From Irpex lacteus (taxonomy: Eukaryota; Basidiomycota; Agaricomycetes; Polyporales; Irpicaceae), in contig MQVO02000026.1 in assembly GCA_001986395.2 (NCBI GenBank), positions 310,001 through 374,000 on the forward strand: a DNA stretch of 64,000 nucleotides. Reading direction: 5' to 3'. Position numbers and translations under genes: made by a program. Below the pieces are notes generated by a model that was not told where the DNA came from, did not search any database, and worked only from the letters and a program-made list of their open reading frames with translations. This document shows, piece after piece, positions 34,673 to 46,080 of this stretch (the first letter of the stretch is position 1; every line of letters starts with the position of its first letter).

Positions 34673-34952
34673 CACTGCGTAACCAGTGTCATATTTCCGA
34701 AGGAAAAACGTGAGAGATATCGAAAAATATGCCAGAGAAAATACTTACTTTGTAGTTACCTTTTCCGGAGTAAAAAGTCAAAATAAAGGTAGAGACAAAT
34801 GTCGGTTTTCAATACAGTTTGAGAAACATGTTTGAAAAAATAGCGGAAAAAGAACACATCTTTCCATATGAAAAGCGGCTGAAAACGTAATAATTTATTT
34901 ATCGGCTTTTCTCATATCTTTCTAGAGGAAAGATGGCACTGGTTACGCAGTG
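34673..34952. mobile_element. 280-bp MITE with CACTG terminal inverted repeats
   Basis: The ends are 26-bp inverted repeats matching at 24 of 26 positions: the left begins CACTGCGTAACCAGTG and the right ends CACTGGTTACGCAGTG. The element is flanked by AGA on both sides, a 3-bp target duplication. Weaker complementarity continues inward. The interior is AT-rich and has no coding capacity. CACT(A/G) ends with 3-bp duplications are those of CACTA/EnSpm-type transposons, so this is probably a non-autonomous derivative. It interrupts the upstream region of glyoxal oxidase A, about 730 bp from its ATG. Confidence 0.75.
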
Positions 34953-35181
34953 AGAAGACAGAAACAAATCGTGTGTCGCGCGCTTGGAAAGGTTGTGAGT
35001 TACCGATCAGACTTTGGCCAAATTAGGCAGCTCTAGTATTTGTTTCTTGCAGCGGCGCAGGTTCAGAACAAGCCACGAGCAACTCAATACTCATTCTGTA
35101 CGTGTGCATATAGTTTTTCTTTCCTCAGTCGCGACACTATTACAATACCGGGTAGAAAGAATGAGCCGCACCACATACCAC

Positions 35182-37151
35182 TCACTCCAACGTCGGTGGT
35201 GGGTTCCCACTGCCAACGATGGTCTGCACACCCTTGCTCGTCACGTCGTCTACCGTCAGAAAGATAGTTGCTGGCCCCGGAGGGAACACTCTCCCGTTGG
35301 GTGGAACGGTGAATGTAATGGACTTACGGTCCCTGGACACGGTATGCTCTAGGAACACAAGGCGTGCACTGGAGTGGAACGCGTGTGAGGAGAATCCGAG
35401 GTCCATCAATGAAACTAATGTAGAAGACCGGATAAACCATTCAGTAGTCAGCTTCGCACAAGCTGGATAAGAAAGCACAATGACGTACCTTGAACTGTCT
35501 CCCCCTTCAGATTGGAAGGAATCGTGATGGGTAAGGTTACGTTGCTTCCGAAAGGAATCTTGGCCGGAAGACTCCCAAGCGTCGGCCTCTCCACAAACAT
35601 GAACGGCGGGTCCAGAGTCTCCACCCTGAATTCGCTCGGGAATTTTACACCGGGTCCCGGCAGCGTCGTATTACCGTTCGGGTTGCTTCCCGCAACCAGA
35701 ATATTTCCCTGAGGAGTCAACGTCACAGTCGAATGGTACAACCGTGGTACCTCGGACGTTGGCATTCCCGCATTACTGATTCGTTTGCCAAGAGGTAGGT
35801 TTGGCGAGTACAAGGACGGCGTAAGGACTGGGTGGTCAGCGTTAGAGTTGCCGATAGGGTCCTTTACTTGGCGGATAGCCGCGAAGCCAGAACGACCTCC
35901 ATTGATGATGAGAACCTGGCCGTTGGGGAGGTGAATGAGCTCTGGCATCGTACGCCCTTCGAGCATGTGCTCGATTTCCCAGCCTTTGGCGATACCCTCG
36001 ACTGTCAGTGTCATGCGGCTACATTGCGACGTTGCCGGCATTTGGGAGGATAAGTTGGCAGGTTGTATGGCAGGGTCGACCGCAACACCTCCGCATACAA
36101 GAACTTCAGGGATATAGTCTGGAGGAGAAAGCGGAAGAAGGATGGCAGATCCGTCGATGGGGTTTGTCACGCGAACATTGTTGGGGATGTCGGGAAGAAT
36201 GGTTTCGGTGTTCTTCTCGATGTCGTAAATTATCGTTTGGTTGTTTGCGACTATGAAGACCCGACCATCGGGAAGAGCAAATCCACTGCAGTGAATATCA
36301 GTAGAAACATCAATATTGTAGGCGAGACAACGCACCGAGGGAACAAATTCGCAGGTAAACTCCTCTCCAAGAATGCAGAGGGTCGGACGGCGCCGTTGTC
36401 CTTCGGTGGGAAAAACTCGAAAGAGTTCTCGGGGTCAATGTTGTAGAAATTGGCCGATACGTGTGTCCCTGACATGGGATAAGGAGACCGTCCTGTACTA
36501 TATCGTACCAGAAGTTTTTTTACTCACCTCCAATAATCATCAAACTTCCGTCGAAGATCCGGACAGACGAGGGGTACCAACGGGGAGCCGCAAGGTGCAG
36601 ATTGACTGGGTCTTCGAAAAGGAGGCATCCATCGCCAGAGGGGGATGCGCAAGGTTCGAAGATACGGATAGCGTTGTTTCCGGGGTGTATGGCTGGGTTG
36701 CCGGGGAAGCCTCGCTGGTCACCTCCAATGCTGACCTGGGGAAAAACTTGAGTGATACGGCTCAAAAAAGAAAAGCGAGGTAATTACCATGGTACCATTA
36801 CTCAACAAGGCACCGCTGGCGCAGAAGGAGTTCGTGAGGACGTCGAGAGGTTTGACGGTACTCGTCTCAAGATCCCAAAGAGCTCCCCAAGCGGAATGGT
36901 TGTTGATCTGAAGAGGGTCATCGCTCGCGCCTGCAAACGGACACTAAGTGTTCAAACACAAATACCATACAGAAGTAATACGTACGATCGAACATGACTA
37001 CGAGTGATGGCGACACGACGATCGCCTCGAGGGCCACGATACCAGAACGCGTTTGTTTAAGATCGAAGCGCCATTGAGGAGCTGACGGCGCCGCGAGAGA
37101 GCATGTAGCGAGGAATGCTGAAAGAAGAGGGAGATGCAGCCACTTCATCAT
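35182..37151 (-). CDS. glx: Glyoxal oxidase, copper radical oxidase (AA5_1), copy B
   Basis: Six exons (37151-36986, 36930-36788, 36735-36528, 36468-36336, 36285-35489, 35414-35182) give 559 aa; starting at the second ATG (37148) is equally possible. Exons 2-6 have exactly the same lengths as in copy A (143, 208, 133, 797, 233 nt). A signal peptide ([17 protein letters not shown]) is present. The predicted active-site set is Cys92, Tyr157, Tyr400-His401 and His493 in the same local contexts as copy A ([22 protein letters not shown]). Both copies should be active enzymes. The introns have diverged, so the duplication is not very recent. Confidence 0.93.
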
Positions 37152-37814
37152 GTCTGAGCCACTGCGAGGTGCAGCGTTGTCTCGTGTAGTATGCTGGCAG
37201 AAGCGGTTAAGTAGTTCCTCTGTGCGAATGGAACGGCTCTCCGTCGGTCAATTTTGGTAGACGATGTCCACAGTACGCATGCATTATTCTCGGCTTGCAT
37301 AGCTTGGCGTACTGACCTGGGTAGCATCTATTGAGATCACAGTTACGGCCGAATCCATTGTGCGAGCATTGATCACTGTATGGTAGTTGAGATCAACCCG
37401 AGCCGTGCCTTGCCAGAGACTAACTGCGGATACATATTCGACCTACCCACGGTAGTGTAAACGGTCATTACGGGAGTAAAATCTGATGAGAAGGCGCATC
37501 AGTTTGTGAGAATGTGTGCCGGGGTTGGTGTGGAAGGATCATACCGGTCGCCGAAACACGAGCAAAGTTCGTCACTATCATTCTTTCATGAATGTATGAG
37601 GTAAACATGTAGACGTTGTTTCTTGATCGTGGCAGAGTTGACTCCCTAGGGTGTTGCAGGTCATGGATACTTAGTGTCCTGACTCATACGGTATGCACGA
37701 CGAAACAGACGCCTGGCCGCTGTGTCAAGCCACTCGGAGAAGTTGGCGATGACGATGCTCGTAGTGTACTATATTAGCTGGTTATATATACAAAATATCT
37801 GGTAGTCAGAAAAC
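37152..37814. other. Upstream region of glyoxal oxidase B
   Basis: Contains patches matching the upstream DNA of copy A (for instance TCCACAGT(A/G)CG, GGGTAGCAT and ACTGCGGATA). No gene was recognised, although the patches extend at least 600 bp and could include remnants of an older coding sequence. Confidence 0.45.
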
Positions 37815-38691
37815 TCATCGACGACCGTTCCAGGGTAAATAATCGAAATCACCAGAGTCTCTTAGCAAAGCAATCAACGCATCGCCCATCCACTCCTCTC
37901 CGTCCCGCCATTCGCCATCAGCGCTCCAATTACGCACGGTACACACCGCCTTCTCTACTCGCGAATCTACATCGAGCGCGGTTCTTGTTTCCTCATCGTC
38001 TGGGTCGATGTAGCCTAGCTGCAAGTCAAGTAGGTGGTAATCGAGAAGAAGCTCGAGTTCGGCTTCGAGGGACGAGCGGACAGCGCCTTTGCGAGGGTAG
38101 GAGGCCATTATTCGCAGGATCGCGGCGTAGGCTGCGGAGGGTCGAGGAACGAAGACGGTGTAAGATGGGTGGCGATCCGTAGTCCACTCGGACGGCTCAA
38201 AGCCAGCAAAGGAAAGGGGGAGCAGATGGAGGTACTGCACGGACCCCGGCTCTGTATCTCGAGTGAGGCGATGGAGACGACCTTTGCGTATCAGATCCCC
38301 CTGAGTCTTGAGAAGTAAGGATGGGGGTAATGTGAGGGGTAGTTGCATCGCTGATACTTTGCGTGAGGCGACGTCCAGTAGCTCATCTGGCACGAGAAAC
38401 TGGAAGTGCTACATGGGATTCTTCAGCACCAGAAATGAACCAGAGTTGAAGTGAGCATACCATGAGGACCTTCGGCACGTTCATGTTTCTGTATAGCAGA
38501 GACCCCCAAGCAATCAGCGGAATGCTCTCTTTGCAGAGCATCGCCAATGCCGCCTCGACGAGATCAGAGGGTAAGTTGTCAAAGGGATCATGTAATATAG
38601 GCTCCTCTGCTATTGCAGTCTTCTGATTCAGAGCAAGCCATGGAGGGGACGGGTCTGGAAGTACAGAGGTGGTTGTGATGGTCGTAGACAT
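37815..38691 (-). CDS. Hypothetical protein, divergent partner of copy 2
   Basis: Two exons (38691-38461, 38408-37815) separated by a 52-nt GTATGC intron give 274 aa. The N-terminal half reads LVEAALAMLCKESIPLIAWG, then VPKVLMHFQFLVPDELLDVA. This I-P-x-x-x-W-G ... V-P ... F-L-V-P-D pattern occurs in fungal proteins I believe are distantly nucleotidyltransferase-like, but no clear catalytic D-x-D is visible here. The rest is leucine-rich and acidic (SSLEAELELLLDYHLLDLQLG) and ends FDYLPWNGRR. Function unknown. It is divergent from the nucleotidyltransferase-like gene at 38790, with only 98 bp between the two starts. Confidence 0.7.
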
Positions 38692-38789
38692 GGTGGTTGA
38701 CTCTAACCCTATAACCCACGATAGGCGCCTTGGGCTGTTACATAACAAACCGTCCGAATTTGGAAGTACACCGAGCCAGGCCTTGCACC
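38692..38789. promoter_or_regulatory. 98-bp bidirectional promoter
   Basis: The starts of two divergent genes (38691 minus, 38790 plus) are 98 bp apart, so promoters and leaders of both must fit or overlap here, or extend into the genes. No clear TATA box is visible in either direction. Confidence 0.5.
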
Positions 38790-40523
38790 ATGTCGTCGAC
38801 CATCGCAATCACAACCTCGCATACTCATCAACGTCAGGCAGCAAAGTCACTTTCAGAACAGTAAGCAATCGAATCTGACATAGCGATGTGCGTGTTCATG
38901 GCTTGTATGGCACAGGCTAGTCGAGCTGGGATGCAATCATGCGTACATTGGTGGATTCGCCTGGGCTCTTCTTGGCAGCTCGCGGCCGACAGAGATGAGT
39001 ACTATAACGATCCTCATACCAGCATATATGTTCAACTAATTTGTGGGACTATACGATATCGACATCCTGATACAGCTAGGTGAAGGCCAAGATATAATGG
39101 CTATCCGCAGGCGTCTCGAAGAGGCCAATGCGCACTTCGCGACTGCCGGCTTCAAACTATTCTTTGTCCAGGTCTGTATCTGCATCTTGAGATACTACTA
39201 ATAGCCATCTCATGGCCCGGGGGCTGATCTGTAGAGCCCCGATCCCCGCTTTCGCAACGCAGAACTCGTGCGCAGGAATAGAGATAATGTCCTCATTGAG
39301 ACTCTCAAGGCGGGTACACTAGGCCTGCCCAAAGTCGCTGGTCCAGTGTATGAAGTGAGCGAGGAAGGTAATCTCAGCCGTCTTTCTCCACCGTGCACGC
39401 CTGACCGAGCGCTCATGTCCCTGTTTCAAGGCATACGAATCCTCCACCCAACGATACTGATCCTCACCAAATTCAACCGCTGGTACCACACGCACCAGTC
39501 CACTCGCCCCAAAACGCGCTCAAAAGTACGCACCGACACCCGGGACATTACGTTCATGCTCGATTACCTCGCCGATAAGTCGTGGAAGATCGAGTTTGAG
39601 AAGTATACCGGCAATCCAAAGGAGAAGCTGCTACGTATGGTGGCAATATTTCACGGCAAGCTTGTTGAGGATGAGGAGGACGAGGTTGTGCAGACTTTGC
39701 AAGAGGTGATGTACCCAGACGACTGGGAGGCGATGAGGGCTCTACCCTCTGCTATGGAGGCAGCATCTACGATGCCTCCCGCAGACGAGTAAGTAGCAGA
39801 TACATTCATCTTGCGAGTCAATTATTGACCGTGCCCGCCTTCGTCTCCAGCGATGATAGCCAGCAACAGCAGCACCAGGAGCGCGAGATTGTAGAGCTCT
39901 TGGCCCCTCTGGACTTGGGTCAAAGAAGCGGAGCGGGAGAGTCAGACCAGACTCGAAGTTCGGACGTAACTGACGTTCAAGGTCAAGCCAGCGGTTTCAC
40001 CCAGCACGATGATTTGCGTCAAGCCGCTGGATTGAACTCGAACGGAGGTTTGGGGCAGAATTGTGGGTTAAGTCAGGACAGCCAAGCAGTCTTCCTTAGT
40101 ACCCCTGACCAAAGCGCGGTCCACACCCTCGATACTTCGAACCATAGCGAGGATCCCCACAATACTCCCGCCACTGCGTCCTCACTGGCAGCTGGTGGTG
40201 ATATCATCACACACTCGGAGGGCAGTACCCAGCAGCAGCAGCGCTCGATCGAAGAGGGGCTCCTTAGCCAGAGCGAGGCTGTCAATGATCCCCTCGACAC
40301 TCCGAACCAGAGCGGGCTGGTCCCCTTCGATACTCCAGCCACCATCCCCTCACCGGCAGTCGACACTGATAACATCGACCACCATGAGGACGACATCCAG
40401 CAGCAGCAGTCCCTGACTCGCACGGAAGAGGAAGAGAGGGACTCTTTCCCTTCTAGTCCGCACAGCGAAACTGTGGGCGATCACTTAGACGAAGAGATCC
40501 AGGGATGGATCGTACTCTCATGA
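38790..40523 (+). CDS. Nucleotidyltransferase-fold-like protein, copy 2, with Gln-rich tail
   Basis: Six exons (38790-38860, 38916-38994, 39055-39171, 39235-39367, 39431-39788, 39851-40523) give 476 aa. The fold signature is YIGGFAWALLGSSRPTE|DIDILIQL, with Gly36-Gly37 and Asp51-Ile-Asp53. HPTILILTKFNRWYH and MYPDDWEAM are shared with copy 1. Intron 2 is again AT...AC. The first 253 residues correspond to all of copy 1. The remaining 220 are an acidic, Gln/Ser/Thr-rich tail with Q4 runs and imperfect internal repeats (DTSNHSEDP, DTPNQSGLV; SSLAAGGDI, IPSPAVDTD). The tail is reached by splicing at GA|GTAAGT, where the donor overlaps a TAA that would otherwise end the protein. Substrate and role unknown. 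Confidence 0.7.
38995..39054 (+). other. Non-canonical AT-AC intron in copy 2
   Basis: This 60-nt intron begins ATGAGTAC and ends CTATAC. It sits in phase 0 between Glu50 and Asp51, exactly where copy 1 has its AT-AC intron. A canonical alternative (donor at 38999, acceptor CAGCTAG near 39076) stays in frame but would delete the Asp-Ile-Asp motif; copy 1 has no such alternative. Confidence 0.65.
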
Positions 40524-41372
40524 TGCGAACTTACAAGGCTCCGTATCTTCGTCTTCCCCTATCCCGCTCTTGGATTTTTTGATTATGGAAAACTAACACT
40601 AACGCCCTCAAGCTCACTGCTCCTCTCGATTGGTTGCTACAGATATTGACGGCTGATTTCCCCAAGAGCTCACAGTACACGCAGCGGGCTGCATCATGTA
40701 ATATGGTCATGCTGGTCTTCGGTCTCGACGGCTTGAGACGACTTGATCATTGTATAAGTGTACCATAAATCACTACGTTTACACGGGAATACGATGACAT
40801 ACCTTCGTCCTTCTCCGCGGTCTCCAAGGTCTACTTCAACACTGGCAGTGTCGTGGTGAATCTCGTTGAAGCTTGGGGCGGCCTGGACGAGTGCAGAGCC
40901 TTTATTTGACTGATGGGGCTATCAGAGCACTCATTGACTGTGGGAGCAAAGAGCAGATCAGGTTTTCTTTCGACGCCAGGCTGGAATACGGGTTATACTT
41001 TATGGACGCATCGATCCCGGACTAAAGGATGAAAGGAAACATGTTTGTTAGAGAAGGAGAGAACAGTGTGGTGCATTGTCAATATACGTGTGAATACAAA
41101 CGTCTGAATGAGTGATCTTCTTGGTTGCATGTCAACGAGGGGTTGTCGTCAGAACAAGAAGTGAACTGATTGTACGCGAGGTCTGACCGCCGCGAATTCG
41201 AAGGGACGCAGTTCGGACGCCAATCACCTTGATTACCGCATTCAGCCATCACCGCGCGCTAATTTCTCGTCCAAGCCTGTAAGGTGTCAGAGTCTGTTTG
41301 CCAGTTACCCTCACCCCCGTCCACGACCCACTCAAGCCACCAGCTAACGATTGGGAACGCAAATGAGTCAGA
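40524..41372. other. Intergenic region, no feature seen
   Basis: About 850 bp between two plus-strand genes. No gene or strong repeat was found. It should hold the 3' region of copy 2 and the promoter of the SH3-TBC gene. Confidence 0.5.
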
Positions 41373-44300
41373 ATGGACGCGAATGAACTGGGAAGATGGA
41401 CTCGGTTTGCGGCGAAAGGTGGGATAGGCAAATGCGTCGCGGTACAGGACTGCATTGCCGAAGAGGACGAGGACCTGATGTTTCTCAAGGTGCGAGCGAA
41501 TACAACGTCCACAGCGTGCTAAAATCTGAAACAGAGTAGGATGACGAGATAGTGGTCCTTATGCAGCTCCCAAAAGAAGAGGATCTCTTCTTGGTACGTC
41601 TGTCATTCATATCGACTTCAACGACTTTAATCCGTGTTCCTAGGGCTACTGCGAGGGAGTCGTTGGTCGATTCCGAGGTTCAAACGTTCGCTTCTCCTCA
41701 AGACTTAAACGGCCTGTAATGACAAAACGGTCCTCGAGATCGTTGTCCCGTTCATCCTCTCGACCACCATCTTCTCAAGGTCGAGAGTCTCTCTCTGCTC
41801 TTGCGCACCGAGACTCTCCTTCTTTGCCTCAGGCGTCGTCTCGCATATCTCACAACTACTCTGTTACGACCACGAGTACCGCTGATACATCTGTCAGTGC
41901 TTCGAATACCTTGGACGCCGTACCCCTATCATCATCGCCGCCACCACCGCAAGACCATCTGCGGTCTGTAAGCCACTCTTCTGGGTCTACTGCTATCGAG
42001 TCTACTCCACATACACCTGCAGACTTCCTGTCTGAGCCATCCCATGCAATAACTGTCGTGACCATAGTCGACTCTCCAACACCCCAGGAAGAACCTATCG
42101 AGGAACCGAAAGTTCCAGATCCCGATGAAGACCACGCGCCTCTCTATGCCGATGATCCTGCAGACGATGAGCCATCCTACTTGGATTCGGAGTCAACTCA
42201 TCGAACATCTGTCGCCTCTTCTGAAGGTGCCCCTGCTATTGGCATCTCGCTTCTCCAGGACTTCGTGAACGGTAACGTGGACGACGCTGCTTCGCTTCGT
42301 AGCTTCTCCGAAAGTGTTTCCACTGTGGAAGAACAAGTTACATCTCCGGCTTTATCTTCTGAACCCCCATCGCACGCGAATGCCTCTCCGCGGTCTTCTG
42401 TATACTCCCTCGGATCGGCACATCGCGAATCTCTGAGTAGAGAAGCACCTTCGCGGACATCAACACATACGCATCCTTCCAATGTCAGCTCGGACTATGG
42501 CGGCGAGGAGTGGGATGGTGCTTCAGACATATACGACAACTATCGGTATTCTCGAGCTTCGATGGCGTCGAAGATGTCACGATTTTCCAAGGGGTCGATG
42601 CATACTGTTGCCTCTGGACTTGGACTGGACGCTCCTCCGTTACCTATATCGGACGGTCATCGGCCGAGTTTGGACAGTATGAGGCACGGTATAGGTGCTG
42701 CTCGAGGTAGAGTGGGGTCGACATCCTCGTCTATCGAGGATGTGAGAAGAATCGTTCAGTCACCTGGTACGTCTCCGGCCTCAGAGAAGCCTGACCCCCT
42801 AGAAAACTGTGCACCTGGTCGACGTATTCCACCTCCTTTGGATTTGGCGTCCTCAAATCATTCGCGAAATGAGTCCTCCACCACTCCAGCACACCCCAGC
42901 TCTTCTCCTCTCCTGCATTCTGCGTTCCGTTCACCACTGTCCTCGCCTGGCGCCCCGTCACCTACCTCAGGGTTCCTGTCGCCTACTTCTACCACCACTC
43001 CTTCTACCGCGCCGCTTTTCTCAAGTACACCTGGAGGTGCTGCAAGTGCTCTCAGGCAAAGGCTAGAAATGGGTAAGGCTGCAGCTCCGTCTAGTCTTGA
43101 TGGTACTTCATTAGCTCTTCCCGACGGAGACGCGCGAGGAAAGGCTCGTTTATCGACGCAGCCAATAGTCGTAGAAGATGACGAAGGTATACCGGACTCG
43201 TCGACGGAGACAGGTCACCAGCCGGTGCAGTCTCCAATTTCGCCGTCTTTCTCTGCCATTGAGGAGAAGAAACGGATGCTGGAGACTACTTACGTGGTCG
43301 TGAATCAGGCGCCCCCGCCACCGTATACGCCGATGTCGCCTACAGAACCTTCATCTTCGGAGCCCTCCCGAGCTCCCATTCCTCGTCGTCCGGCAGAACA
43401 GAGTGGCTCTGCGGAGTCTTCACGTGCAAGTAACGCCTTTTCCCGTCAAAGCTTATTCATGCCACACCCGCATGCCCCCAAACCCGCAGCTGTACCTAGT
43501 GGACCCATGTACGGTCGCTCGCCCGTTATGGAACAGCATTATTCCACTGGGCCTCAACCTGGGTCTGTCACGCATACGTTACACATGGCGCTAGCTGCTC
43601 GAGGCGACCCATATCGACCTAGAGTGGTAACTATATACGGCAAGTTTGAAAGGGAGCTCGCGAGTTCCATCGGACCCGTACCCATCTCGTTTTCACTGGA
43701 ACCGCAGAATAACATCCCGGCGAATCATCCCAAGCCGCCTCCGAGTCCTTCGCCTGTGCCTCCAGTGGGCGATGGACCTGTTAGTGCGAGTGAAGGTGGT
43801 CAGGTGGAAGCTGAAGCTTCGAGCAGCAAACCCATCCCGAGGCCCAACTTCTTCCCGCAGACACCATCTATCCGTCCCAGATCTCGATCGTTTTCCGAGT
43901 TTGACACTCCAGGCTCGTCGAAAACGTAAGTCTTGCAATCTTCATCGTCATACCGTTCTAACTTCTAACTCGTACATATTCATATTCTGTAGACCTGAAC
44001 CTCAGCCGCAGGTTCCAAGCTCGACAGTTGGCAGATCGAAATCTGCCGGAACATCGTCGACTGCCGCACGTCAACCGCAACATCGACCCTCACCTCTGTC
44101 TATACCAACAAATAATATCGTCGCTGCTATGGATTCTGCTCGCACAGCACAGTCTAGTCCGTTGGCTCAGCCTCCGGTCACATCTTCACAACGACGTTCG
44201 CCTTTATCGCCTTTACCACCCTCGGACTCCCAGCCCCAAGTCTCTCGAGCTCCTTCTACAGATCGACCAGCCAACACTGTGACCTCCCCGTCGACGACGC

Positions 44301-46080
44301 AGACGTCTTTACCTGAGGAAGCGCAATCTGTAAAGTCCCCCGTGACGAGGAACATCTCACTGGTGTCATCACCAGTGTCACCTACCTCCCCTCTGAAATC
44401 CTTCCCTGCAAAACATGCGCTCAGGCACTCTCGCTCTTCAACGCTCTCAAATCGACAGTCTGCCGACCGTGATCGACCGTCCTCACGTTCGTCTGAGCTG
44501 GGCAGGAAGTCAGTTGAGAGCGACGTGAATAGTAGGAACAGCAACGCCAGTCCGCCTACAGTCCCTCCGACAACTCACACCTTACGATCGAAGTTGTCTC
44601 TCCCGGCATTGAAGATCAAGAGCTCAGAGCGGTTCGCATCTATTGACGAGAAGAGCCCGACGTTAAGCGTGACTCCGAGCGAGTCGTTGTCGCTAGCCAT
44701 CTCGGAGCAGCCGACCGTGCACGTCAAGGACGTAGACTTCGAGATGGTCACAGGGGCCCCGGCTGTCCAACAGCTCGTCGTGGCAAAAGCAGATGAAGAC
44801 CCGTCGGGTTCTCCGCTGCCTAGTCCGTCACGGCTGGACGCGGGGAGTTCAGTGCGGAGCAGCACCAGCAGTCCCGCTGTGTCCATGCTCTCCGGACGTC
44901 CTGGTGGTCCTGGTACCACCCAACCGCCCATACCCCTACCCATACCACAACAAGTCTCCTCTCCCCCGCCTCCCTCAACAGACGCAACCGAGATCGAAGC
45001 ACACCGCCAACGCGAGTTGCGCTGGATAACAACTATGGCATCCACCTCTCCCTCCGCCGCACGCAAATCAAAGAAGGTGCGAAAACTACTGTACGAAGGC
45101 GTACCCGCCTCCGTTCGGTACCTCGTGTGGGCGCATCTGGCCGACAGCAAAGCCAAACGCACAGACGGTGTGTACACGAAGCTGATGATGCGCGAGCGGG
45201 TAAGCGTGATGGGCGCCATCGAGCGGGACGTACGGCGGGTGTTCAGCACCGAGGGTCCGTTACTCGACGGGAGCCTCGTGAACGTGCTCCAAGCGTATTT
45301 TGTCATGGTGCCCGATACGCAGTACTGTCGCGGCCTTACGGTGATTGCGGGACGCCTGTTGTTGCAGGCGCCGGAGGAGGACGCGTTTTGGACGTTTGTG
45401 TCGATGATGGAGGGGCATTTGAGGGCGTGGTTCTCGGCGGGGTCGAGTCAGGTGGAGGTGGATGCGGGGTTGTTTGCGAGGGCTGTTGAGGGGGTGGATG
45501 CACCGCTTGCGAAGAGGCTGTTTGGGGATTTGGATATTCCTAGTGTTAGCCTCGTGCGTCCGTGGTGAGTGCTGAAGTTTGTGTCGATAGTACTGGTGGT
45601 GGGTTGCTGATTTTGTTTTGGTGCTGTGGTAGGTTCACGGCGCTGTTCCTCGAAGCGCTCCCCTTCGAACACTCCCAACGCGTCTGGGACATCTTCCTCT
45701 TCGAAGGCGTCACCTTCCTCTACCGCGTCGGCCTCGCCATCCTGCACTGCACCAAGTCCTTCATCCTCCAAACTCCAACCTCGGAACGCGACTCCGTCCT
45801 GCACACGCTCCTCCACCCGCCCGCGTCCATGCTGCCGTCGAACCCGGATGCGTTTCTGGAGATGGCGAGCAGTGTGAAGTTGAAGGACGATGATGTGAGG
45901 AAGCAGAGGAGTAAGTTGGAGGCGCAGGCGGGGAAGCGGTTGGCGCAGACGAAGGTCAGGGGGAGTAATGTTGGTGGTGGTGGTGGATTGGGGGGTCGAC
46001 CGCTTAGGCCGTCGATCTCGTCGATCTCGCTCCCTAGGAACAACTCGAGGGCGGACATGAGGCAGGAGTCTCTTCCTTGA
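41373..46080 (+). CDS. SH3-TBC domain protein (Rab GTPase-activating type)
   Basis: Five exons (41373-41489, 41540-41593, 41644-43925, 43993-45564, 45633-46080) give 1490 aa. The first three exons build an SH3 domain: CVAVQDCIAEEDEDLMFLK, DDEIVVLMQL and GYCEGVVGRFRG. Over 1000 residues of Ser/Pro-rich, probably disordered sequence follow. The TBC domain (about 1165-1430) shows VRKLLYEGVPASVRYLVWAH, IERDVRRVF with the arginine finger, PEEDAFWTFVSMME and FTALFLEALPFEHSQRVWDIFLFEG. TBC domains speed GTP hydrolysis by Rab proteins in vesicle traffic. The second catalytic finger, the Gln of Y-x-Q, is replaced: the sequence reads YCRG (codon CGC at 45329), so GAP activity may be weakened or lost. 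Confidence 0.87.

Larger units (their letters stand above)
33941..35181. other. Region between the two glyoxal oxidases
   Basis: The first 650 bp are the upstream region of copy A and resemble 37152-37780 upstream of copy B, so the duplication included the promoter. A 280-bp terminal-inverted-repeat element sits at 34673-34952. No intact gene was seen. Confidence 0.6.

Noticed and set aside
38999..39080. Canonical GT-AG intron instead of AT-AC in copy 2
   Set aside because: It removes the Asp-Ile-Asp motif and has no in-frame counterpart in copy 1; kept only as a possible minor isoform.
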